Notes: generated from the sequence alone by a model not told the origin. Shown: positions 54,924 to 63,857, counted from the first letter of the stretch. The stretch: DNA of 64,000 nucleotides from Hydrogenophaga sp. (GCF_030373225.1 NZ_JAUCZG010000018.1:1-64000), one strand, 5' to 3'. Translations and numbers: made by a program.

Positions 54924-55552
54924 CAGGCTTCCTTGACAGGTCCGGTGAAGAAACCCTGCACGCGGCGAAACACCACGCGCAGGAATTTGAAAAGCATCCA
55001 GGTGACGATCCACATCAGCACCACGGTGATCAGCAGCAGCACGCCAAAGGCCACCGGGTGGTGGGTGGCCAGCCACACGGCACCAACCACCAGGCCGTCC
55101 TCGACCAGGCTCATGGCGATGTTGGAAAAAGGTTCGGGCGAGGCGTTGATGGCCGCGCGCGTGGTGGTCTTGGCGGCCTGGCTGGTGGCGGCGAGCGAGC
55201 CGCCGAGCAGCGCGGCGGCCAGCGCCATGGCACCGCTGTCGGCACCGAACACCCCGGCCGCGAGCGCAGCGCCGGCGGGAATGCGCACCACGCTGTTGAC
55301 CATGTCCCACAGCGAGTCGACCACCGGGATCTTGTCGGCGAAGAACTCGACGAACAGCATGAAGCCGCTGGCTCCGAGCAGGGCCGGGTGCTGCAGCACC
55401 TGCAAGCCCGCGGGCAACTCCATCCAGCCTGCAGCACCGGCCATGCCGACCAGGAACACCACCGCGTACAGGCGAAAGCCACTGGCCCAGCCGAGCGCGC
55501 CGGCCAGGGCCAGCAGCTCGGGGGTTCCCAGTGAAGCGAGGACGTCGGTCAT
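54923..55552 (-). CDS. DUF4126 membrane protein
   Basis: A 209-residue protein with about five hydrophobic helices (ELLALAGALGWASGFRLYAVVFLVGMAG at the start and VAFGVLLLITVVLMWIVTWMLFKFL near the end) and the DUF4126 segments FFADKIPVVDSLWDMV and TTRAAINASPEPFSNI. Function is unknown. It sits between the hydratase and carboxylase-alpha genes and its stop shares one base with the carboxylase ATG (TGATG), so it is embedded in the liu-type operon. Confidence 0.9.
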   Translation of the reverse strand: MTDVLASLGTPELLALAGALGWASGFRLYAVVFLVGMAGAAGWMELPAGLQVLQHPALLGASGFMLFVEFFADKIPVVDSLWDMVNSVVRIPAGAALAAGVFGADSGAMALAAALLGGSLAATSQAAKTTTRAAINASPEPFSNIAMSLVEDGLVVGAVWLATHHPVAFGVLLLITVVLMWIVTWMLFKFLRVVFRRVQGFFTGPVKEA

Positions 55553-55558
55553 GACCGC

Positions 55559-56350
55559 TCAGCCTTGCGGCAACCAGGCGGGCGCGCGTTTGCCCAGAAA
55601 GGACTGCAGGCCCTCGCGACCTTCGTCGCTGGCCCGGATGTCGGCGATGCGGCGCGCGGTCTCGCCACGCAGCTCGTCGGTGATGGGCAGACCGCTCACG
55701 TCGCGCACCAGGCGTTTGCATTCGCGCGCGGCCTTCGGGCCGTTGGCGACCAGGGTGGCCACGATGCCGTCGACCGTGGCGTCCAGCGTCTCGGGTGTGG
55801 CGAGTTCGTGCACCATGCCCAGCGCATGGGCGCGCACCGCGCTGAATCGCTCGGCCGTGACCATGTAGCGGCGCGAGGCCTGCGTGCCCAGGGCGCGCAC
55901 CACGTAAGGGCTGATGGTGGCGGGCAGCAGGCCCAGGCGCGCTTCCGACAGGCAGAAGGTCGCGCCTTCCACGGCCACCAGCACATCGCAGATCGCAGCC
56001 AGCCCCATGCCACCGGCGTAGCAGTCGCCCTGCACGCGCCCCACCACCGGCACCGGGCACTGGTCCAGCGTCCACAGCATGTCGGCGAGCTTCTGCGCAT
56101 CGGCGCGGTTTTCGTCCCAGCTGTAGCCGGCCATGGCCTTCATCCAGTTCAGATCGGCGCCGGCGCAGAAAGCCTTGCCGTGTGCGCCGAGCACGACCAC
56201 GCGCAGGTCTTCGTCCCTGGACAGCGATTCAAAGGTGCGGGTCAACGCCGCGATCACGTCGTCGTTGAAGGCGTTGCGCACATCGGGGCGGTTGAGCCAC
56301 ACATGCGCCACATGGGCGCCGGGGCGGGACACATCAAGCACGTTGCTCAT
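55559..56350 (-). CDS. liuC: Methylglutaconyl-CoA hydratase-like enoyl-CoA hydratase
   Basis: A 263-residue crotonase-fold enzyme. The oxyanion-hole segments are GKAFCAGADLNWMK and GDCYAGGMGLAAICD, and the first catalytic Glu region is SEARLGLLPATISPYVV. The sequence and place fit the hydration of 3-methylglutaconyl-CoA to HMG-CoA, between the carboxylase and HMG-CoA lyase steps. The start is the ATG at 56350, with GAGG six bases upstream; an ATG at 56356 is two codons earlier. Confidence 0.95.
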   Translation of the reverse strand: MSNVLDVSRPGAHVAHVWLNRPDVRNAFNDDVIAALTRTFESLSRDEDLRVVVLGAHGKAFCAGADLNWMKAMAGYSWDENRADAQKLADMLWTLDQCPVPVVGRVQGDCYAGGMGLAAICDVLVAVEGATFCLSEARLGLLPATISPYVVRALGTQASRRYMVTAERFSAVRAHALGMVHELATPETLDATVDGIVATLVANGPKAARECKRLVRDVSGLPITDELRGETARRIADIRASDEGREGLQSFLGKRAPAWLPQG

Positions 56351-56358
56351 GTTCATCC

Positions 56359-57495
56359 TCAGTAGCGTTTCGCAACTTCTTCGAGCATCACTTCCGTCGC
56401 ACCGCCGCCGATGGCCAGCACGCGCGCGTCGCGCCACAGCCGTTCAATGGCGGTTTCGCGGATGAACCCCATGCCACCGTGGAACTGCTGGCAGGTCTGC
56501 ACCACCTCGTTGACCAGCTCGCCCGTGAGCGCCTTGAGCATGGACACTTCCTGCACGATGTCGTGGCCTTGGGTCACGCTCCAGGCACAGTGGTACATGA
56601 ACTGGCGTGCCGCGCGCACCTTGGCATCGAGCATCGAGAGGCGCTGGCGAATCGTTTGCTGGTCCCACAGCGTGGCACCGAAGGCCTGGCGCTGGCGCAC
56701 GTGGTCCAGCGTGATCTTGAGCGCCTGTGTGCAGTGGCCGATGGCCATGGCACCCAGCGCAATGCGTTCGGTCTGGAAATTCTTCATCACCGAGTAGAAG
56801 CCCTTGCCCTCCTCGCCCAGCAGGTTCCCGGCCGGTATGCGCACCTGGTCGAACACGAGTTCGGCGGTGTCGCTGCAGAGCCAGCCGGTCTTCTTGAGCG
56901 CGCGGCCCACGGTGAAGCCCGGTGTGCCTTTTTCGACGATGAACATCGACATGTCGTGGCGCGCGGTGCCGGTCTTGGCGGCCACGAAATACAGGTCGCC
57001 GTGCACACCATTGGTGATGAACATCTTGGTGCCGTTGATGACCCAGTCGTCGCCGTCACGGCGCGCGGTGGTGCGCATGCCGGCCACGTCCGAGCCGGCG
57101 CCCGGCTCGCTGATGCCCACCGCGGTGATCAGCTCACCCGCCGTCACCTTCGGCAGGTATTTCGCTTTCTGCGCCGGCGTGCCGGCGTGGTGCAGGTGCG
57201 GGCCGGCCATGTCGGTGTGCACCAGCACGGTGATGATGAAACCGGCGAAGGTGCTTTGCGACAGCGCTTCGGCAAACACCAGGTTGGTCAGGGCGTCGGC
57301 GTCGCCGCCGCCGTGTTCGCCTTCAAAGGCGATGCCGAGCAAACCCGCCTGGCCCATGCGGCGCAACACATCGCGCGGCACCATGCCGGTCTCTTCCCAG
57401 GCCGCGGCGAACGGCTCCACTTCGCGCGCGATGAAGCGCGCCACCTGGTCGCGCAGCAATTCGTGATCGGGGTTGTCGTAGATGGTGGCGGTCAT
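56359..57495 (-). CDS. Acyl-CoA dehydrogenase (possible isovaleryl-CoA dehydrogenase role)
   Basis: A 378-residue FAD enzyme with the three ACAD domains. Landmarks are AVGISEPGAGSDVAGMRT (about residues 124-142), MFITNGVHGD and the C-terminal FHGGMGFIRETAIERLWRDAR. The catalytic Glu expected at the MCAD site in the last segment is absent (RVLAIGGGATE), but Glu243 (FQTERIALG) lies where isovaleryl-CoA and long-chain dehydrogenases have their base. In this operon it probably supplies 3-methylcrotonyl-CoA from isovaleryl-CoA. It is not a close match to the usual LiuA opening, so another branched acyl-CoA is possible. Confidence 0.9.
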   Translation of the reverse strand: MTATIYDNPDHELLRDQVARFIAREVEPFAAAWEETGMVPRDVLRRMGQAGLLGIAFEGEHGGGDADALTNLVFAEALSQSTFAGFIITVLVHTDMAGPHLHHAGTPAQKAKYLPKVTAGELITAVGISEPGAGSDVAGMRTTARRDGDDWVINGTKMFITNGVHGDLYFVAAKTGTARHDMSMFIVEKGTPGFTVGRALKKTGWLCSDTAELVFDQVRIPAGNLLGEEGKGFYSVMKNFQTERIALGAMAIGHCTQALKITLDHVRQRQAFGATLWDQQTIRQRLSMLDAKVRAARQFMYHCAWSVTQGHDIVQEVSMLKALTGELVNEVVQTCQQFHGGMGFIRETAIERLWRDARVLAIGGGATEVMLEEVAKRY

Positions 57496-57526
57496 GGTTT
57501 GTGTCTCGTTCGCGGTGGAGGTGTGA

Positions 57527-58042
57527 TCAGGCCGCCTGCTGCAGGAAGAACACCAGGTCCAGCTCGGGCGCGGGCTGGCCGAGCTGAGTGAGTGCTGCGC
57601 TGATCTGGCCCCGGTGGTGCGTGCCGTGGTTGAACACATGGGCCAGCGTGGCGGCAAACGGCAGGCTCATCGCCTGACCGCGCATGTTGGTGTACTCGAG
57701 CCGGCCGTTGAAACGCTCGACCGGCCAGCCGGTGATCAGGGGCTCCCACACCTTGGCGCCACCCTTCAGCGCCTGCGCCAGGCGGTCGCGCTCGGGCTCG
57801 ACCTCCATGTCCAGCGCCAGCTGGGGCGACTCCCCGCGCGCAAAGCGCCGCTGCCACAGCAGGTGCTCACCCACCAGCAGGTGGTTGAGCGTGCCGTGGA
57901 TGCTCTTGAAGAACAGCCTCAGGTCGCGCCGGTAGTCGAACTCGTTGACCGGCTCGATGGCCGCGAGCAGCTGCTGCGTGGCCCACACGTTGTAGCGGGC
58001 GAGTTGCACGAAGTGGGCTTGCCAGGGGTTCAATGCGGCCAT
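57527..58042 (-). CDS. DinB-family metal-binding protein
   Basis: A 171-residue DinB/YfiT-like four-helix protein. The metal-ligand histidines are seen in LNHLLVGEHLLW and HVFNHGTHHRGQ. DinB proteins include thiol-dependent transferases and proteins of unknown role. It is encoded between VapC (overlapping by 13 bases) and the acyl-CoA dehydrogenase gene, so it may have arrived with the VapBC pair or be an older operon member. Confidence 0.92.
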   Translation of the reverse strand: MAALNPWQAHFVQLARYNVWATQQLLAAIEPVNEFDYRRDLRLFFKSIHGTLNHLLVGEHLLWQRRFARGESPQLALDMEVEPERDRLAQALKGGAKVWEPLITGWPVERFNGRLEYTNMRGQAMSLPFAATLAHVFNHGTHHRGQISAALTQLGQPAPELDLVFFLQQAA

Positions 58043-58431
58043 GTGTCCAGCCCTCCCAGACCCTTGAGGGATTCGAAGTCGGCGTCGCGGTGCAACAGCA
58101 CATGGCCGTGTGTCATGCAGTAGCTGGCGAGCAGCACGTCGATGGGGCTGCGCACAGTGCGGCCCCGAGCGCGCAGCTGGCGGTAACGTTCAGCGGCCTT
58201 CAGCGCGTGCTCCGTGCCCCCGATGCTCACCTGCGGCAGCGCGCCCAGCAGCGACTGCGCCTCGCGCATCTGCCCACCCTCCCGGAACCCACGCATCACC
58301 TCGAACAGCACCAGGTCCGCCATGCCGACTTCTGCGCTGGGGTCGCCCAGGCACTGGGCCAAGGCGACGCATGGAGCGCTGCGTTGGCCGCGAAAGAAGT
58401 CGATCCAGACGCTGGAGTCCACCAGAATCAT
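58030..58431 (-). CDS. vapC: VapC-type PIN-domain toxin
   Basis: A 133-residue PIN ribonuclease. Acidic active-site residues are seen in MILVDSSVWIDFF (Asp5), FEVMRGF (Glu) and SPIDVLLASYC (Asp), with a further Asp in LLHRDADFESL. VapC toxins cut tRNA or rRNA when not held by VapB. Its ATG overlaps the stop of the antitoxin gene (ATGA), the classic TA arrangement. Its 3' end overlaps the start of the DinB gene. Confidence 0.95.
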   Translation of the reverse strand: MILVDSSVWIDFFRGQRSAPCVALAQCLGDPSAEVGMADLVLFEVMRGFREGGQMREAQSLLGALPQVSIGGTEHALKAAERYRQLRARGRTVRSPIDVLLASYCMTHGHVLLHRDADFESLKGLGGLDTWPH

Positions 58432-58757
58432 TTCCGCTGGCTCCGTCCGCTCGCAGCGGTTTTGCCAGCAGGCGACGGTTTGGACTTTTTGGCGGCAGCG
58501 GCCCTGGGCCTTTCGGCCCAGGACGACGTGGGCTCCTGAACGGCAGGCGTCCGTGATTCTTCTGCGCGAGCGCTCGCCCAGCCTTCGTCGGAATCGTCCC
58601 ACTGCAACTGGCCGCGCAAGGCCAACAAGCCCTCGTACACCTTGCGCCGGCGCACAAGCCGCAAGCCCTCTTCGACCGCTTCCTTTTTGGTCTTGAAGCC
58701 GCCCGCCGCCATGGCCGCAGCCATCAAGTCGTCGTCGATTTCAATGTTGGTTCGCAT
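58428..58757 (-). CDS. vapB: VapB-type antitoxin with a long basic tail
   Basis: A 109-residue antitoxin. The N-terminal ribbon-helix-helix reads MRTNIEIDDDLMAAAMAAGG, then KTKKEAVEEGLRLVRRRKVY. Ordinary VapB proteins end near residue 65-75 after the toxin-binding stretch (LRGQLQWDDS here). This one continues with about 45 residues rich in Ala, Lys, Pro and Ser (EEPTSSWAERPRAAAAKKSK-like). It represses its own operon and neutralises VapC. GGAGG lies about eight bases before the ATG. Confidence 0.9.
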   Translation of the reverse strand: MRTNIEIDDDLMAAAMAAGGFKTKKEAVEEGLRLVRRRKVYEGLLALRGQLQWDDSDEGWASARAEESRTPAVQEPTSSWAERPRAAAAKKSKPSPAGKTAASGRSQRK

Positions 58758-58772
58758 GGAACAGGCCTCCGG

Positions 58773-58802
58773 ATGTGTATGAAATCAAATAATCATACAC
58801 AT
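58773..58802. promoter_or_regulatory. VapBC operator: 10-bp inverted repeat
   Basis: ATGTGTATGA (58773-58782) and TCATACACAT (58793-58802) are perfect inverted arms with a 10-base A/T-rich spacer. It lies 15 bases upstream of the vapB ATG, where VapB (alone or with VapC) normally binds to autoregulate. The outer arm overlaps the stop codon of the carboxylase beta gene. Confidence 0.88.
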
Positions 58803-60424
58803 CACATGCGGAACACACCGAACTTCGGCTCGCCGATCGGCGCATTGAGCGCAGCCGAGAGCGCCAGGCCCAGCACGCGGCGCGTGTCGGCGGGGTCGAT
58901 CACACCGTCGTCCCACAGGCGCGCGCTGGAGTAGTACGGATGCGACTGGTGGCCGAACTGGTCGAGCACCGGCTGTTTGAAGGCCGCTTCTTCCTCGGCG
59001 CTCCAGCGGCCGCCTTTGGCCTCGATGCCGTCGCGCTTGACGGTGGCCAGCACGCCGGCGGCCTGCTCGCCGCCCATCACGCAGATGCGGGCGTTGGGCC
59101 ACATCCAGAGAAAGCGCGGGCTGTAGGCGCGGCCGCACATGCCGTAGTTGCCGGCGCCATAACTGCCACCGATGATCACGGTGAACTTGGGCACCTGGGC
59201 GGTGGCCACGGCGGTGACCATCTTGGCGCCGTGGCGCGCGATGCCTTCGCTTTCGTACTTCTTGCCGACCATGAAGCCGGTGATGTTCTGCAGGAACAAC
59301 AGCGGCACCTTGCGCTGGCAGCACAGCTCGATGAAGTGCGCGCCCTTCTGCGCGCTCTCGGAAAACAGCACGCCGTTGTTCGCCACGATGCCGATCGGCA
59401 TGCCTTCGATGTGGGCGAAGCCGCAGACCAGCGTCGCACCGAAGCGCGCCTTGAATTCGTGGAACTCGCTGCCGTCGACGAGGCGGGCGATGATCTCGCG
59501 CACGTCGTAGGGCTTGCGGGTGTCGACCGGGATCACGCCGTAGATCTCTTCGGTGGGATGGAGCGGTGCACGCGGCTCGCGCAGCGCCTGCGTGGCCTGC
59601 TTGCGCTTGTTGAGCGTGGCCACGGCCTGGCGCGCCAGAGCCAGTGCGTGCGCGTCGTTCTGGGCGAGGTGGTCGGCCACGCCCGACAGACGCGTGTGCA
59701 CGTCGCCGCCGCCCAGGTCCTCGGCGCTCACGATCTCGCCGATGGCGGCCTTGACCAGCGGCGGGCCGCCCAGAAAGATGGTGCCCTGGTTCTTGACGAT
59801 GATGGTCTCGTCGCTCATGGCGGGCACATACGCCCCGCCGGCCGTGCACGAACCCATGACCACCGCGATCTGCGCGATGCCGTTGGCCGACATGTTGGCC
59901 TGGTTGTAGAAGATGCGGCCGAAGTGGTCCCGGTCGGGGAACACGTCGTCCTGGTTGGGCAGGTTGGCGCCGCCCGAGTCCACCAGGTAGATGCAGGTGA
60001 GGTTGTTCTGCATCGCCACCTCCTGCGCCCGCAGGTGTTTCTTCACCGTCATGGGGTAGTAGGTGCCGCCCTTGACCGTGGCGTCGTTGCACACGATCAG
60101 GCAGTCGACCCCGCTCACCCGGCCAATGCCGGTGATCACACCGGCACAGGGCGCGCTGTCGGTGCCGTCGCGGTCGGGATACATGTTGAGCGCGGCCAGC
60201 GGGCTCAGCTCGAGAAACGGCGTGCCGGGGTCGAGCAGCATCTGCACGCGGTCGCGCGGCAGCAGCTTGCCGCGCGCGGTGTGTCTGGCACGGGCCACGT
60301 CGCCACCGCCGAAGGTGGACCTGGCCACCTGCGCGCGCAGGTCGTCCACCACAGCCTTCATGGCGGCGGCGTTGGCCTGAAAGTCGGCAGAGCGGGCGTT
60401 GAGTTGTGTCTCCAGGGTCGACAT
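58802..60424 (-). CDS. liuB: Methylcrotonyl-CoA carboxylase beta (carboxyltransferase) subunit
   Basis: A 540-residue carboxyltransferase. Crotonase-type segments are [46 protein letters not shown] and, in the C-terminal half, [16 protein letters not shown] and [19 protein letters not shown]. These fit MccB/LiuB, which moves the carboxyl group from biotin to 3-methylcrotonyl-CoA. It is the first gene of the series, divergent from the AraC-type regulator. The VapBC pair separates it from the rest of the pathway genes. Confidence 0.97.
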   Translation of the reverse strand: MSTLETQLNARSADFQANAAAMKAVVDDLRAQVARSTFGGGDVARARHTARGKLLPRDRVQMLLDPGTPFLELSPLAALNMYPDRDGTDSAPCAGVITGIGRVSGVDCLIVCNDATVKGGTYYPMTVKKHLRAQEVAMQNNLTCIYLVDSGGANLPNQDDVFPDRDHFGRIFYNQANMSANGIAQIAVVMGSCTAGGAYVPAMSDETIIVKNQGTIFLGGPPLVKAAIGEIVSAEDLGGGDVHTRLSGVADHLAQNDAHALALARQAVATLNKRKQATQALREPRAPLHPTEEIYGVIPVDTRKPYDVREIIARLVDGSEFHEFKARFGATLVCGFAHIEGMPIGIVANNGVLFSESAQKGAHFIELCCQRKVPLLFLQNITGFMVGKKYESEGIARHGAKMVTAVATAQVPKFTVIIGGSYGAGNYGMCGRAYSPRFLWMWPNARICVMGGEQAAGVLATVKRDGIEAKGGRWSAEEEAAFKQPVLDQFGHQSHPYYSSARLWDDGVIDPADTRRVLGLALSAALNAPIGEPKFGVFRM

Positions 60425-60545
60425 GTCGCTGTCCTGTCAGGTTGTCTGGTGGGGGATTCGGGTCATTGTGGAGGATAGGGGTGGGCGCAGCGTCCTGTCG
60501 GTCAGTCGGGTTGCAAATGCTGCCAAGCCGTCTCAAAATCAGGGT

Positions 60546-61598
60546 ATGCCCCAAGCCTCCCCCCGCCGCCCGTCGGACGCACCCGATGCACCGCCGCTGC
60601 TGGACGGTCCGGCCCTCACGCCCACGGCGCTGGTGCGGGCCATGGTGATGGCCTACCGCGCGCGCGGCATGGATCCGTCGAGGGCCCTGGAGCTGGCACA
60701 AATAGCGCCATCACATTTGGTCGATCCCGTGGGTCGAATCACCGCCACGCAGATGGAGGTGGTCTCGGACGCGGCCATGCGCGAACTCGACGATGAAGCC
60801 CTGGGGTGCTTCACCCGGCCGCTGCCCTGGGGCAGCTACGGCCTGCTCGCGCGCGCCTCGCTCTCCAGCCCCACGCTGGGGGTGGCGCTCAAGCGCTGGT
60901 GCCGCCACCACGGGCTGCTGGCGCCCGATGTCACGCTGTCCGTGGAGGTCGCGGGAGAGGTGGCCAGCATCGTCCTGCGCCTGCACCACGACCCCGGGGC
61001 GATGGCCGAGCTCGGAGCGGTCTCGGTGCTGCGCAACATCCACGGCCTGGCGAGCTGGTATGTGGATTCGCGCATTCCGCTGCAGGGGGCCTGGTTCGCC
61101 CACCCGGCGCCACCGCATGCAGACGCCTACACGGTGCTGTTCGACGGCCCGACCCGCTTCGACGCCGAGCACGCGGCCATCCACTTCGACGCGCGCTACC
61201 TGGGCCTGCCGGTGCGGCGCGACGAAGCGGCCATGAACCAGCTGCTGCAGCGTGCCCTGTTTCTGACCGTGCGGTCCTACCGGCGGGACCGGCTGCTGGT
61301 GCAGCGCGTGCGCGCGCTGCTGGCCAGCCGCCCGCAGGACGCGCACAACGCAAACGATCTCGCGGCCCTGCTCCACACCTCGCCGCGCACGCTGCACCGC
61401 CAGCTCAAGGACGAAGGCGCGTCGCTGCAGCGCCTCAAGGACGAGGTGCGCCGCCAGCGCGCCGCCGATCTGCTGCTGCGCAGCCGCAAGCCGATCAAAC
61501 AGGTGGCCGAGGCGGCGGGGTTCCAGAACGAGAAGAGCTTCATCCGCGCCTTCAAGGGCTGGACGGGGCAGTCACCGGGCGAGTTCCGGGGCCAGTGA
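60546..61598 (+). CDS. AraC-family transcriptional regulator
   Basis: A 350-residue regulator. Residues about 25-210 are an arabinose-binding-like ligand domain of the ArgR/OruR type (PF12625-like), and residues about 250-345 are the AraC double HTH (DLAALLHTSPRTLHRQLKDEG and IKQVAEAAGFQNEKSFIRAFKGWTG). It lies 121 bases from liuB and points the other way, so it may control the leucine-catabolism operon. Known liu operons use MerR-type LiuR, so this would be a different control. The start is the ATG at 60546. Confidence 0.93.
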   Translation: MPQASPRRPSDAPDAPPLLDGPALTPTALVRAMVMAYRARGMDPSRALELAQIAPSHLVDPVGRITATQMEVVSDAAMRELDDEALGCFTRPLPWGSYGLLARASLSSPTLGVALKRWCRHHGLLAPDVTLSVEVAGEVASIVLRLHHDPGAMAELGAVSVLRNIHGLASWYVDSRIPLQGAWFAHPAPPHADAYTVLFDGPTRFDAEHAAIHFDARYLGLPVRRDEAAMNQLLQRALFLTVRSYRRDRLLVQRVRALLASRPQDAHNANDLAALLHTSPRTLHRQLKDEGASLQRLKDEVRRQRAADLLLRSRKPIKQVAEAAGFQNEKSFIRAFKGWTGQSPGEFRGQ

Positions 61599-62240
61599 GT
61601 CCAGCAGGTCGTGCATGCGGTGGAACACCCGGTGCACGGCGAGTCCGGCAAACGCGCGACCATGGCCTTGCGCGCAATAGCCCCACACCGTGGCGCCCGC
61701 GGCCAGGCCGGCCTGGGCGCCGGTGCCGGTGTCTTCAATCACCAGGCAGCGCGCCGGATCGACGCCCAGGTGGGCCGCAGCGGCCAGATAGACATCGGGC
61801 GCAGGCTTGGAGCGTGGCTGGTCATGTCCACTGAAGATGCGGTCGCCAAAATAGGGCTGCATGCCCGCCATCTCGATCTGCATCACGACCTTGGGCCGGT
61901 CGGCACCCGACGCGCAGGCGATGCGGCCACCCGCATGGCGGTGCGCGGCCATCACCACCTCGAGGGCTCCATGCACCGGCTGCAGCTCGGCGCGCAGCCG
62001 CGCATCGCGCCGCGCGTAAAACGCACGCATCCAGGCGTCGGTCAGCGGTTGTCCGGTCTCGGCCTCGATGCGCGCACGCTCGTCGCGCACCGCCTTGCCG
62101 ATGAAGATGGCCATGCACTCTTCCTGCGTGAGCGCCCAGCCGCTCTCGTTGAGCACCTCGCGCAACACACCGTTGGTGATGGGCTCGCTGTCCACGAGCA
62201 CGCCGTCGCAGTCAAACAGAACACCCTCGAACTGCGTCAC
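61572..62240 (-). CDS. HAD-superfamily beta-phosphoglucomutase-like hydrolase
   Basis: A 222-residue HAD-IA protein with motif I FDCDGVLVDSEP near the N-terminus, the Lys motif KPAPDVYLAAA and motif IV VIEDTGTGAQAGLAAG. The cap and length match small sugar-phosphate phosphatases/mutases. The start is a GTG at 62240 with GAGAG upstream, and it overlaps the YchJ stop (GTGA). Its 3' end overlaps the convergent AraC gene by 27 bases. Confidence 0.92.
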   Translation of the reverse strand: MTQFEGVLFDCDGVLVDSEPITNGVLREVLNESGWALTQEECMAIFIGKAVRDERARIEAETGQPLTDAWMRAFYARRDARLRAELQPVHGALEVVMAAHRHAGGRIACASGADRPKVVMQIEMAGMQPYFGDRIFSGHDQPRSKPAPDVYLAAAAHLGVDPARCLVIEDTGTGAQAGLAAGATVWGYCAQGHGRAFAGLAVHRVFHRMHDLLDSLAPELAR

Positions 62241-62611
62241 AAGAGCTCTCCATCGACGTACCACCAGTGCCCCCCTTCGCGCACGAAGCGGCTGCGCTCG
62301 TGCAGGCGCTGGCCACGGCCCTGCAGGCGGGATCGGGCGACGAATTCGACCTCGGCGTGCGTTTCGTCAACAGGTGTGTGCCGCTTCACTTCAATTCCCA
62401 GCCACTTCACGCCCGCATCGAGCTCGATCGCAGCGGGCCGCGTGCTCTCATGCCAGGTGGCCAGCAGGTGCGCCGCATCACCGCGCACAAACGCTGTGTA
62501 GCGCGAGCGCATCAGCGATTCGGCGTCGGGTGCGGGCACGCCCGTGCCCATGTAGCGGGCACAGCAGGCATCGAAGCCCGCGCCGCGCCCACAGGGGCAG
62601 GGGTCCTTCAT
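62237..62611 (-). CDS. YchJ-family (UPF0225) SEC-C-like protein
   Basis: A 124-residue protein with the N-terminal Cys cluster CPCGRGAGFDACCARY and the YchJ core SLMRSRYTAFVRGDAAHLLATWHEST, then VEFVARSRLQGRGQRLHERSRFVREGGHWWYVDG. The protein is probably metal-binding; the cellular role is unknown. It overlaps the rhodanese stop and the HAD start by four bases each. Confidence 0.93.
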   Translation of the reverse strand: MKDPCPCGRGAGFDACCARYMGTGVPAPDAESLMRSRYTAFVRGDAAHLLATWHESTRPAAIELDAGVKWLGIEVKRHTPVDETHAEVEFVARSRLQGRGQRLHERSRFVREGGHWWYVDGELL

Positions 62612-63033
62612 CCGGCTTTCTTCGCCCGGCGCTGCTCCAGCGTTTCCACCGGAGCGCCCTGCTTCAACCAGTCGGTGAAACCGCCGTCGATGTGGGCCAC
62701 ATTGGTCATGCCCATGTCCTGCAATGCCTTGGTGGCCAGCGCACTGCGCCAGCCCGCCCCGCAGTAGAGGACGAACTCGCGGCTCTCGTCGGCAAACACG
62801 GGCTTGAAGTAGGGAGAGGCCGGATCGACCCAGAACTCGAGCATGCCGCGCGGCGCGTGCAGCGCGCCCACCGCCGTGCCTTCGCGCTCGAGCTCGCGCA
62901 CATCACGGATATCGACCAGCTGCAGGCGCGCGTCGCCGGCGGCCAGGCGGGCCTGGATCTCGGCCACGCTGTAGGTGGTGATCTGGGCGCTGGCCTCGGC
63001 CACGAGCGCCTGCGAACCTTTGGTGATGGGCAT
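62608..63033 (-). CDS. Rhodanese-domain sulfurtransferase
   Basis: A 141-residue single rhodanese domain. The active-site Cys91 is in LYCGAGWRSA, and VDIRDVRELEREG and GGFTDWLKQG are conserved fold segments. It transfers sulfane sulfur to acceptors such as cyanide or thiols. It begins a three-gene minus-strand set with the YchJ and HAD genes, all overlapping. Confidence 0.94.
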   Translation of the reverse strand: MPITKGSQALVAEASAQITTYSVAEIQARLAAGDARLQLVDIRDVRELEREGTAVGALHAPRGMLEFWVDPASPYFKPVFADESREFVLYCGAGWRSALATKALQDMGMTNVAHIDGGFTDWLKQGAPVETLEQRRAKKAG

Positions 63034-63133
63034 GTTGTGTCTCCGTTGAAGCGAGAATTATCGATGCCCTTGCCGCACCCGGGTGGTGCGGCACAGGTGT
63101 TCCAATCAAGACCCCGTCCTGGAGAGACCCCAC

Positions 63134-63838
63134 ATGACACCGCTCGACACCTTTCCCATCACGAAGAAATGGCCCGCACGGCACCCCGAGCGCCTGCAGC
63201 TGTACTCGCTGCCCACGCCCAACGGGGTGAAGGCGTCCATCATGCTGGAGGAAACCGGCCTGCCCTTTGAAGCGCACCTGGTGAGCTTCGAGTCCAACGA
63301 CCAGCTCTCGCCGGCCTTTCTGTCGCTCAACCCGAACAACAAGATCCCCGCCATCATCGACCCCGATGGCCCGGGCGGGCGGCCGCTGGCCTTGTTCGAG
63401 TCGGGCGCCATCCTGATCTACCTGGCCGAGAAGACCGGCCGGTTCCTGAGTGCCGATCCGGCCGCGCGGTACGAAACGCTGCAGTGGCTGATGTTCCAGA
63501 TGGGCGGCGTGGGGCCGATGTTCGGCCAGTTCGGGTTCTTTCACAAATTCGCCGGCAAGGACTTCGAGGACAAGCGCCCACGCGACCGCTACCTCAACGA
63601 AACCCGGCGCCTGCTCGCCGTGCTGAACCAGCGCATGGCCGGGCGCGACTGGATCATGGGACAGGACTACACGATCGCCGACATCGCCATCTGGCCCTGG
63701 CTGCGCACCCTGGTGGGCTTCTACGGCGCCAGCGAACAGGTGGGCTTCAGCGAATTCACCGAACTGCCCCGCGTGCTCGCGGCCTTCGAACAGCGCCCGG
63801 CGGTGCAACGCGGCCTGAACATCCCGCCGCGCAGCTGA
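63134..63838 (+). CDS. Glutathione S-transferase, YfcG/YghU-like (Nu class)
   Basis: A 234-residue GST. The thioredoxin-like domain has LYSLPTPNGVKASIMLEETGL with the Thr-Pro-Asn active-site pattern of Nu-class GSTs, NPNNKIPAI (cis-Pro) and LFESGAILIYLAE for glutathione. The helical domain has GQDYTIADIAIWPW. These enzymes often act as disulfide-bond reductases. It is divergent from the rhodanese gene. Confidence 0.94.
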   Translation: MTPLDTFPITKKWPARHPERLQLYSLPTPNGVKASIMLEETGLPFEAHLVSFESNDQLSPAFLSLNPNNKIPAIIDPDGPGGRPLALFESGAILIYLAEKTGRFLSADPAARYETLQWLMFQMGGVGPMFGQFGFFHKFAGKDFEDKRPRDRYLNETRRLLAVLNQRMAGRDWIMGQDYTIADIAIWPWLRTLVGFYGASEQVGFSEFTELPRVLAAFEQRPAVQRGLNIPPRS

Positions 63839-63857
63839 GCGCAACGAGTGAAGTGCC

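Noticed and set aside
53646..55868. A 740-codon plus-strand frame opposite the carboxylase and DUF4126 genes
   Set aside because: It shows no domain and lies opposite well-conserved genes.
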